NCBI GenBank assembly: GCA_029240015.1
Contig: JARBTU010000148.1
Location: 1 to 5,116, forward strand
Direction: 5' to 3'
Length of the DNA stretch: 5,116 nt
Source of the DNA: Oscillospiraceae bacterium
GTDB taxonomy: Bacteria > Bacillota > Clostridia > Oscillospirales > Ruminococcaceae
Shown here: piece by piece, positions 1 to 5,116 of the stretch
How the letters are laid out: the number at the start of each line of letters is the position of its first letter
Position numbering within the stretch: the stretch's first letter is position 1
Made by a program: the position numbers and the translations under genes
Notes under the pieces: generated by a model
Told to the model about the DNA's origin: nothing
Database searches by the model: none
What the model saw: the letters and a program-made list of their open reading frames with translations, nothing else

Positions 1-531
1 AACAGAAAGTTTGATACCCCAACGCTTATTGAAGTTTGGAGAACAAGCCCATGGCTGTTTAATGGTAAAGCAACCAACATGTTTGATACGATTAAAAACT
101 ATTTCGCAAAAGATAAAGGATATACCGATGCCCAAATTCAAAACCTAACCGACTATGTTTTATCAATAGGCGCTGAGGGTGAGATTTATGGTGTTGAAAG
201 AGTAAACCTTACCGACAAAATCGGTGTAGGCTCTTACAATGTTCTTGCACCGCTAAGCACAATCAACAATATTACTTTAAGAAGACAGTTTGATACAACC
301 AAGGATGCAACAGCTACCTTTGAATTCTTTGATAAAAACGGCACATCCTTGAAAAAAGTGCAAAAAGATCTTGATAAGAGTATGTCGATGGATACGGCTG
401 TAACAATGACAATTAATTATATGATTCCTGTAGGCGTCGAGGCCGGCGCATATTTAAAAGTATCTATCACAAACAGATCAAATTCTTCAGAGAAACTTGC
501 AACTGATTACGTAATCAAATATAACGGTTAG
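1..531 (+). CDS. MauG/di-haem cytochrome c peroxidase-like protein, C-terminal part with added beta-rich domain (5' partial)
   Basis: The frame is open from base 1 and ends at TAG 529-531, giving 176 visible residues; the true start lies upstream. Visible residues 4-9 (FDTPTL) and 12-25 (VWRTSPWLFNGKAT) match the conserved segment after the second haem in the MauG / bacterial di-haem cytochrome c peroxidase family, usually like FDTPSL..VWRTAPYLHDGRAAT. A helical stretch ending LTDYVLSIG (about residues 49-57) matches the last cytochrome helix. Family members are exported and use two c-type haems for peroxide reduction or oxidation of a partner protein; the CxxCH motifs would lie off the left edge, so haem content is inferred. 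Residues about 66-176 form an extra beta-rich region with no cysteines, perhaps an Ig/Fn3-like module, which I do not recognise. The usual HDG reads FNG here. The gene is probably co-transcribed with the HzsA-like gene that follows. The ATG at 79 is internal, not the start. Confidence 0.8.
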   Translation, partial: NRKFDTPTLIEVWRTSPWLFNGKATNMFDTIKNYFAKDKGYTDAQIQNLTDYVLSIGAEGEIYGVERVNLTDKIGVGSYNVLAPLSTINNITLRRQFDTTKDATATFEFFDKNGTSLKKVQKDLDKSMSMDTAVTMTINYMIPVGVEAGAYLKVSITNRSNSSEKLATDYVIKYNG

Positions 532-536
532 GAGGT
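530..536 (+). promoter_or_regulatory. Shine-Dalgarno AGGAGGT overlapping the upstream stop codon
   Basis: AGGAGGT is a near-perfect anti-16S match and lies 6 bases before the ATG at 543. It shares two bases with the upstream gene's TAG stop (529-531). This fixes the start of the large gene and suggests translational coupling: a ribosome ending the peroxidase-like gene sits on the next initiation site. The 11-base gap leaves no room for a separate promoter between the genes. Confidence 0.9.
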
Positions 537-542
537 AACAGA

Positions 543-629
543 ATGAAACGTAATATAAAACTGATTTCCTGGATCCTTTCTCTTTCGATTGTTATCTCTA
601 TCTGTGTGCCGTTTAGCAACGCAATCGCT
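543..629 (+). other. Sec signal peptide
   Basis: The start MKRNIK is basic. A hydrophobic core of about 18 residues (LISWILSLSIVISICVPF) follows, then SNAIA before AS. The best signal peptidase I site is after Ala29 (A-I-A); after Ala30 or Ala32 is also possible. Export is needed for c-type haem attachment, which agrees with the two CxxCH motifs. The cleavage site is estimated by eye. Confidence 0.88.
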
Positions 630-3600
630 GCAAGTGCAACGGCTACAATCGAATGGCAGGCTCCTCTCGCTACCGCTATGAAAAGCGGCGGATCCTTCAA
701 TACTTTTAATTCCAGCTATCCGATTGCCGGTGACTGGTTGATTCAAGACTGTAAAGCAGCCGGCGATGTATCCACATCAGCAATTATGACAAATTCATCT
801 ACTTTTGCAAACGTTGTAAAAAAAGTGGATGCAACAGCAAGCAGTTCCGATTCAATCGATACACTTGTTGCAAAATATGCAGTTGCGGTTGAAAAACGTT
901 CCGTGACGAGACTACACGATCTAATGACTAATGTGTCTACTCAATTTGTTGTTGTGAAAAACAAACAAATGGGTGGTTCTCACTATGCATATACAGAAAG
1001 TGTCAGTGATGAAAGATCAGGCAACAACGCACCAAAGGGGCAAGAATACGATTTTTATCCAAATACGGAAATGGTTCTTTTGACTCTTACCAAAACAGAT
1101 GACCGCGTTGTTCGTTCGGAACAAAGTCTTTTGAAAAGCCCAAGCGGCATCATTCGTGATCCGGATGTTTCAGAAGACGGAACAACCGTACTTTTCTCTT
1201 GGAAACAAAGCACAAATGATGATTATCATCTTTATACTTTGGATTTAAGAACTAAAACTACAAAACAATTGACCTTTGGTCAAGGCATATCCGATACTGA
1301 GCCGAAATTCCTTCCAAACGGAAGCATCATATTCAGTTCAACCAGAATAATCCAATACGTTGACTGCTGGAAAATACCTGTATCTAATCTCTTTACTTGT
1401 ACTGCAGAAGGAAAAAATATCACAAGATACGGATTTGATCAGGTACACACTACTTATCCTACTGTAACTTCCGATGGTCGGGTTCTTTATACAAGATGGG
1501 ATTATAACGACAGAAACCAAATGTTCATTCAGGGTGTATTCCAAATGTTTCCTGACGGAACGAACCAAACTGAATTGTTTGGGAACAACTCAAACTTCCC
1601 AACAACATTGGTTCACACAACTGAAATCCCAGGTTCAGCTTCAAAGTATTTTTCTATTGCAACAGGACATCACACCTTGCAAGCAGGAAAACTTGTAAAG
1701 ATTGATACCTCTAAAGGAAGAAACAATAAAGATTCTGTTGATTTTGTTTTTCCTGATGCATATTCTAACAAAAACGCAAGCACCGATGCATTTGGGCAAC
1801 AAGGCGCACTTTACAAATATCCTTATGCTATTAATGAAGAACAGTTTGTTGTTTCCGCTGCATTAAACGGATGGTCGAATTCACAAGACGGTCAGCAGAA
1901 ACGTGAAACTCCTTTTAACGAATATTATATGGACACCAACGGAAACCGTGAATTGTTAAGTGCTTTTTCAACAACTACGAAATCCGGGGCTTCTCAGATT
2001 GCTCCTGTGAAAACAAGAACATTATTTGAAAGACCAAGTATGGTGAACTACGGCGTAGATACCGGTACATATTATATCGGTAACATCTATGAAGGCGGCG
2101 GATTGAAAGATGTTCCTCAAGGAACTGCAAAACAACTCCGCATAGTAGCACTTGACTATCGTTCTTCCGCAATCGGTAAGACAGAACAAAGCAATGTTGG
2201 TTCCGGAACCCCCCACACACCTGTTGCGACGGGTGAAGGTACCTGGGACGTGAAACAGGTTCTGGGCGTCGTGGATATTGAACCAGACGGTTCTGCTTTG
2301 TTTAAAGTTCCTGCAAGGGTTCCGATTTACTTCCAGGTTCTTGACAAAGACGGTGAACTCATCCAATCGATGAGAAGCTGGTCTACTGTAATGCCAAACG
2401 AAACCTTCTCCTGTGTTGGATGTCATGAGGACAAAAACTCTGTTCCTCCTGCTTTGGCTACACCAACCATGGCTATGGCAAAAGGCGTGCAGGAAATTCA
2501 GCCTGAAGGATGGCAAGATGATGAATCCAATCCATACGGCGAAAGAGAAGGATTCAGCTATCTGAAAGAAATCCAGCCTATTTTTGATAAAAGCTGTATA
2601 CAGTGCCATAGTGACACATCATCAGCCTATACAAGAGTAGGTGCCGATGCTTCAACCATTCAAGAAACCGTTCTAAGCAAATCAACCAAATGGAAATATA
2701 CAACTACCGCCCCTGCAACCGGATGGTCCGCAAAAACTTTTGACAGCTCGGCATGGAGCGAAGACACTGCACCATTTGGTACAGTAACAACTACTCCAAA
2801 AGGTGTTAATACCACCTGGTCTTCAAGTGATATTTGGTTAAGAAATGAGTTTACTGTTAATAACTATCAATTTGATACTTATGAGTTCAAATTGAATACA
2901 GCATATACTCAGAATGCTGAGGTTTATGTAAACGGAACAAAAGTAACGGTTAACTCCGGAACTGTCAGCGCTTACACTGACTTTGCTATTCCTAAAAGCC
3001 TTATTGAAAAGGGTAAGAATACCATTGCAGTCAAAGTTTCCAAAGCAACTTCCGGACAATTCTTTGACTGTTCAATCATCGGTTCAAATCCTAATGCTAC
3101 TACAAAATCTATTATCCCTATAAAATCAGAATGGCAATATAAACTGGATACTGCACCTGCTTCAAACTGGAGTACAGTTATTGATAACAGCAGCGGATGG
3201 AATTCAGGTATGGCACCATTTGGCAGTGAATATTCTCCTAACACTTCTTTTACAAACAATAAATTTTGGGTAAGAAAAGCGTTTACTTTGACTGCTGAAG
3301 ATTTAAATAAAAACTTCTATTTAAATCTTGCTTATGACCAAGACCCACAAGTTTTTGTAAATGGTACTAAGATATTCTCTGTTGGAGGCTTTAAGACGAC
3401 CTATACAATGTTTGATGTAACTTCATCCATCAAAAGTGCTCTCAAGATAGGAACCAATGTTATTGGTATTTATATTGATAACGGTAATGGAGACCAAGGT
3501 GGTAGAGGTGTTGACTGTGGGCTTATTGCGTCAGAAAATGTCAGCGTTTCAAAAGATCTTTTGCCTATAAAATCAGCTGGATGGAAGTATACTACTTCTG

Positions 3601-5116
3601 CTACTTCTTCTCCTATAAGCAACTGGTATACTGAATCCTTTAGTGATTCTTCTTGGGCAACGGGAACAGCTGCATTTGGAAAAGACGGCGGCGCTGCAAC
3701 CCCGTGGACCGAACTAAATACAATCTATATCAGAAAAACATTTACAGTCGCTAATCTGAATGATGTTTTAAACTCAGATTTCTATCTAAACATTTTTTAT
3801 GATGAATCTCCTAAAGTGTATTTAAATGGTCAATTAATATTCGAAGCGGCCAACTACAATCAACAATACGACGCTAAAAAAGTAACCGGTAAAGTGAAGG
3901 CTGCATTAAAACAAGGTACCAATGTGATTGCAGCATGCGCTACCAACACTACCGGCGGTCAGATGTTAGACTGTGGTATTTCATATTTGAAAAGAGGAGA
4001 GCATCCTGTTTCATTGTCAGGTCAACTATTGGCAAATGGCAATGCAAGCAGATACTTCCCACTTTCATATCTTGTTCTCACTGAATCAGGAATCACTGGC
4101 GATGTAATCGGTAAACCAACCAATGATAACTTAAACTGGATTGACTCGATGAGCCAGTGCGAAATGCTTGATCCTTACCAATATGGCTCTTCAAAGAGCG
4201 GTATTATCGACAGATTGAGAAACAACAGTGCTCATAAAGGGCTGGTTTCTGAAGATGATATCAGAAAGATTGCTGCATGGATTGATCTTGGTGTTCCACT
4301 TTGCGGCACATATGATGAGCTCAATAACTGGAGCAACAATGAAAAACGTGAGTTTGAAGAAAAAGAAAACAAACGGGCTAATTTCGAATTGGCTGATGCC
4401 GCTTCTGTTGCTGCCCGCGCTGGAAAAGTAGATGCTTCCAAGCAAATTGAAATTAAATACACAAGCGGTTCTACAACCGTTAAGTCTGTCAAAGACAGTG
4501 GTCTTGTTCAATTGTTTGTAACTAAACAATTTGCCACAGGTGATAAGATTACCGTGACCCTTCCTGCCGGTGAAAAGTATTTCTATTTCAATATTGACCA
4601 AAGGCTTGCAGAAACAATAATATATTGTCCTTCGGGAACATATGAATACACCGTTCCTGCAGATTTGAGCAAGCTGTTTCCTCAGACGATGGTCGCGGGG
4701 TCTGCTATTGCTTTCAGTAATTTAACTATTTCTGCAAAACTTCCTACCGAAAAAGAGCTTACAGAAAAAAGAAATCTTTCTGTAAACCCATATGACACCA
4801 CAAATGCGTCAACGGCATACCCACACGCAACTGCTAAGAACTTCTACAATAATCAATCTGAATTTGCCCCAAGGAATGCAATTGACGGATTTACTGCGAA
4901 CAAAGGTCACGGTAATTATCCTGTTCAATCATGGGGACCACAACTTGGCGACGATAACTGGTACCAAGTTAATTTCGGCAGAGAAGTTTATGTAAACGAA
5001 GTTGACGTAATCATCAGAGCTGATTTCCCTCATGATACTCATTATGTATCCGCTGTTTTGGAATTTTGTGATGGAACAACGCAGAATGTGAACTTGATTA
5101 AAACTGCTGATGCACA
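543..5116 (+). CDS. Secreted HzsA-like multidomain di-haem cytochrome c with three jelly-roll inserts and a C-terminal discoidin-like domain (3' partial)
   Basis: At least 1524 codons, open to the window end. Domain order: signal peptide (1-29); N-terminal region to about 200, with GSHYAYTE near residue 145; beta-propeller about 200-560, with family motifs RDPDVS, YPTVTSDGRVLYTRWDYND (from 305), FPTTLVHT and GHHTLQAGKL (375); a segment with GVVDIEPDGSALFKVPA and MRSW leading to CVGCH (624-628); CIQCH (685-689); three jelly-roll repeats (710-1149); the rest of the second haem domain (about 1157-1270); a beta domain (1301-1410); a discoidin-like domain (from 1411). The propeller plus two-haem layout is that of hydrazine synthase alpha-subunit-like proteins, a family widespread outside anammox bacteria whose non-anammox members have no function I know of. 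I infer an exported redox protein acting with the peroxidase-like protein encoded just upstream. Hydrazine synthase activity is not supported: no beta or gamma subunit is visible and the first haem site differs from the anammox enzyme. The family call is strong; the substrate is unknown. Confidence 0.88.
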   Translation, partial: MKRNIKLISWILSLSIVISICVPFSNAIAASATATIEWQAPLATAMKSGGSFNTFNSSYPIAGDWLIQDCKAAGDVSTSAIMTNSSTFANVVKKVDATASSSDSIDTLVAKYAVAVEKRSVTRLHDLMTNVSTQFVVVKNKQMGGSHYAYTESVSDERSGNNAPKGQEYDFYPNTEMVLLTLTKTDDRVVRSEQSLLKSPSGIIRDPDVSEDGTTVLFSWKQSTNDDYHLYTLDLRTKTTKQLTFGQGISDTEPKFLPNGSIIFSSTRIIQYVDCWKIPVSNLFTCTAEGKNITRYGFDQVHTTYPTVTSDGRVLYTRWDYNDRNQMFIQGVFQMFPDGTNQTELFGNNSNFPTTLVHTTEIPGSASKYFSIATGHHTLQAGKLVKIDTSKGRNNKDSVDFVFPDAYSNKNASTDAFGQQGALYKYPYAINEEQFVVSAALNGWSNSQDGQQKRETPFNEYYMDTNGNRELLSAFSTTTKSGASQIAPVKTRTLFERPSMVNYGVDTGTYYIGNIYEGGGLKDVPQGTAKQLRIVALDYRSSAIGKTEQSNVGSGTPHTPVATGEGTWDVKQVLGVVDIEPDGSALFKVPARVPIYFQVLDKDGELIQSMRSWSTVMPNETFSCVGCHEDKNSVPPALATPTMAMAKGVQEIQPEGWQDDESNPYGEREGFSYLKEIQPIFDKSCIQCHSDTSSAYTRVGADASTIQETVLSKSTKWKYTTTAPATGWSAKTFDSSAWSEDTAPFGTVTTTPKGVNTTWSSSDIWLRNEFTVNNYQFDTYEFKLNTAYTQNAEVYVNGTKVTVNSGTVSAYTDFAIPKSLIEKGKNTIAVKVSKATSGQFFDCSIIGSNPNATTKSIIPIKSEWQYKLDTAPASNWSTVIDNSSGWNSGMAPFGSEYSPNTSFTNNKFWVRKAFTLTAEDLNKNFYLNLAYDQDPQVFVNGTKIFSVGGFKTTYTMFDVTSSIKSALKIGTNVIGIYIDNGNGDQGGRGVDCGLIASENVSVSKDLLPIKSAGWKYTTSATSSPISNWYTESFSDSSWATGTAAFGKDGGAATPWTELNTIYIRKTFTVANLNDVLNSDFYLNIFYDESPKVYLNGQLIFEAANYNQQYDAKKVTGKVKAALKQGTNVIAACATNTTGGQMLDCGISYLKRGEHPVSLSGQLLANGNASRYFPLSYLVLTESGITGDVIGKPTNDNLNWIDSMSQCEMLDPYQYGSSKSGIIDRLRNNSAHKGLVSEDDIRKIAAWIDLGVPLCGTYDELNNWSNNEKREFEEKENKRANFELADAASVAARAGKVDASKQIEIKYTSGSTTVKSVKDSGLVQLFVTKQFATGDKITVTLPAGEKYFYFNIDQRLAETIIYCPSGTYEYTVPADLSKLFPQTMVAGSAIAFSNLTISAKLPTEKELTEKRNLSVNPYDTTNASTAYPHATAKNFYNNQSEFAPRNAIDGFTANKGHGNYPVQSWGPQLGDDNWYQVNFGREVYVNEVDVIIRADFPHDTHYVSAVLEFCDGTTQNVNLIKTADA
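1140..2222 (+). other. TolB/HzsA-type beta-propeller domain
   Basis: Residues about 200-560 contain repeated blade signatures: DPDVSEDGTTVLFSW (206-220), then HLYTLDLRT..KQLTFG, then DTEPKFLPNGSIIFSST (251-267), then NLFTCTAEGKNITRYG, then TYPTVTSDGRVLYTRWD. The pattern 'position-Asp-Gly, strand, summary line with Thr/Leu, next blade' is typical of TolB/WD40-like propellers, and the exact wording matches the HzsA-like branch. The paired cysteines 275 and 286 (VDCW..LFTC) and the double His 376-377 in ATGHHT are likely structural or site residues. In homologues I recall a Cys after the STR motif (STRCQRYVDCW); here it is Ile (STRIIQYVDCW). Domain ends are approximate. Confidence 0.8.
2412..2426 (+). 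other. Haem c attachment site 1 (CVGCH, residues 624-628)
   Basis: Cys624, Cys627 and His628 form a canonical c-type haem motif in the context FSCVGCHEDKNSVPP. It follows the conserved MRSWSTVMPNETF lead-in typical of the haem alpha-I site of HzsA-like proteins. The fourth residue after the haem His is Asn632. As I recall from the Kuenenia hydrazine synthase structure, a Tyr at about this position ligates haem alpha-I in the true enzyme. Confidence 0.9.
2595..2609 (+). other. Haem c attachment site 2 (CIQCH, residues 685-689)
   Basis: Cys685, Cys688 and His689 sit in EIQPIFDKSCIQCHS, the typical 'IQPIFDKxCxxCH' start of a class I-like cytochrome c domain. It corresponds to haem alpha-II of HzsA-like proteins. 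The remainder of that domain is displaced downstream by three inserted repeats. Confidence 0.92.
2670..3086 (+). repeat. Jelly-roll repeat 1 (residues 710-848)
   Basis: First of three diverged protein-level repeats. Anchors: WKY (717-719), GWSAKTFDSSAW, APFG, IWLRNEF, YEFKLNTAY, EVYVNG, GKNTIAVKV and FDCSI (Cys843). The W...W...F..S.W....APFG...IW.R..F...VYVNG...G.N.IAV pattern is that of galactose-binding-like beta-sandwich modules, as in the sugar-binding domains of glycoside hydrolases. Ligand binding is inferred, not shown. Confidence 0.8.
3111..3533 (+). repeat. Jelly-roll repeat 2 (residues 857-997)
   Basis: Same anchors as repeat 1: PIKS linker, WQY (864-866), APASNWS, SSGWNSGMAPFG, FWVRKAF, FYLNLAYD, QVFVNG, GTNVIGIYI and VDCGL (Cys992). 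Trp864 lies 147 residues after Trp717, and Cys992 lies 149 after Cys843. It shares the linker, the AYD/FYD-type strand and DCG with repeat 3, so those two look most recently duplicated. Confidence 0.83.
3558..3989 (+). repeat. Jelly-roll repeat 3 (residues 1006-1149)
   Basis: Anchors: PIKS linker, GWKY (Trp1014), ISNWYTESF, DSSWATGTAAFG, IYIRKTF, FYLNIFYD, KVYLNG, GTNVIAA and LDCGI (Cys1144). Trp1014 is 150 residues after Trp864. The linker DNA cctataaaatcag occurs identically before repeats 2 and 3 (3117-3129 and 3564-3576); otherwise the DNA has diverged, so this is an old duplication. Confidence 0.83.
4011..4352 (+). other. C-terminal part of the second haem domain, resumed after the inserts
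   Basis: Residues about 1157-1270 contain LSGQLLANGNASRYFPLSYLVLT, then CEMLDPYQYGSSKSGII (Cys1206), then RLRNNSAHKGLVSEDDIRKI, then AAWIDLGVPLCGTYDE (Trp1246, Cys1254) and NNWS. In HzsA-like homologues this reads roughly SEMLPPYHYGS..S..I..L...H..V.LS.EE...IA.WIDL.VPYCG and directly follows the second CxxCH. His1231 aligns with the expected distal haem ligand. Excluding the inserts, the His689-His1231 distance would be about 80-100 residues, a normal size for the domain. Confidence 0.8.
4443..4770 (+). other. Beta-rich domain before the discoidin-like module
   Basis: Residues about 1301-1410 alternate short strands: IEIKYTSG, GLVQLFVTK, DKITVTLPAGEKYFYFNID, ETIIYCPSGTYEYTVPAD, IAFSNLTISAKLP. 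Wording such as KYFYFNIDQRLAETIIYCPSG..YTVP resembles the segment that precedes the final domain in HzsA-like proteins of other phyla. It is preceded by a charged, probably helical linker (EKREFEEKENKRANFELADAA is split over about 1270-1290). Specific function unknown. Confidence 0.6.
4773..5116 (+). other. Discoidin/F5-8 type C-like domain, cut by the window end
   Basis: From residue 1411: NLSVNPYD, YPHATAKN, FAPRNAIDGFTANKGHGN, QSWGPQLGDDNWYQVNFG, then REVYVNEVDVIIRADFPHD (Arg1492-Asp1498) and SAVLEFCDGTTQNVNL. The 'ARNAIDG...W.VDFGR.V.V..V.....' pattern is characteristic of discoidin-like beta-sandwiches that bind carbohydrate or surfaces. The RADFPHD element is a hallmark of the version attached to HzsA-like proteins. 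The end of the domain and protein lies off the right edge. Confidence 0.75.

Noticed and set aside
79..531. A separate short gene starting at the ATG at 79
   Set aside because: The same frame is open to base 1 and the upstream codons encode the conserved FDTPTL..VWRTSPWL segment. No ribosome binding site precedes 79.
594..608. Possible lipoprotein signal at Cys21 of the large protein
   Set aside because: The context VISIC has Ile just before the Cys, which does not fit a lipobox (small residue required). An A-I-A signal peptidase I site follows at 27-29.
1474..1698. Plus-strand short frames inside the large gene (also 4228-4431 and 4792-4995)
   Set aside because: They are out of frame with the continuous 1524-codon gene, lack good ribosome binding sites and show no protein motifs.
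2022..2609. Minus-strand open frame of 195 codons
   Set aside because: It lies wholly opposite the propeller and haem region of the large gene, whose sense frame carries clear family motifs. Its product has no recognisable features; it is a shadow.
4191..4601. Minus-strand open frame of 136 codons, with a second one overlapping at 4232-4492
   Set aside because: Both are antisense to the conserved WIDLGVP haem-domain region. Two overlapping antisense frames in one place reflect codon bias, not genes.
543..5116. Calling the large gene hydrazine synthase subunit alpha (hzsA)
   Set aside because: The fold family matches, but Asn632 stands where the ligand Tyr is expected, the haem domain is split by inserts, and no hzsB/hzsC is visible. 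Only family-level naming is justified.

Overview
The window holds two genes on the + strand in one tight unit. Both are cut by the window edges. Moderately low G+C, A/T-leaning third codon positions, a strong AGGAGGT ribosome binding site and a Gram-positive-looking signal peptide suggest an anaerobic Bacillota (Clostridia-like) bacterium. An AT-rich PVC-group member (for example Lentisphaerae) is the main alternative. This placement is inference; no taxonomic marker is present.

Positions 1-531 are the last 176 codons of a MauG / di-haem cytochrome c peroxidase-like protein, followed by a beta-rich C-terminal domain of about 105 residues. Its TAG stop lies inside the Shine-Dalgarno sequence of the next gene, which starts 11 bases later.

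Positions 543-5116 are one uninterrupted reading frame of at least 1524 codons that runs off the right edge. I translated it line by line and found no stop or frameshift. It encodes a secreted multidomain di-haem cytochrome related to the alpha subunit of hydrazine synthase (HzsA-like). The order is: signal peptide, N-terminal region, TolB/HzsA-type beta-propeller, first haem site CVGCH (residues 624-628), second haem site CIQCH (685-689), three tandem jelly-roll repeats of about 150 residues, the remaining C-terminal part of the second haem domain, a beta domain, and a discoidin-like (F5/8 type C-like) domain cut by the window end.

The most striking point is that the three repeats sit inside the second haem domain. 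They separate its CxxCH from the rest of the haem pocket, including the best candidate distal histidine (His1231), by more than 500 residues. Next to a MauG/peroxidase-like di-haem enzyme, this suggests a two-protein exported haem redox system with carbohydrate- or surface-binding modules. The substrate is unknown. There is no evidence for hydrazine synthesis. No RNA gene, mobile element, CRISPR array or terminator is visible, and there is no gene-free stretch longer than 11 bases.
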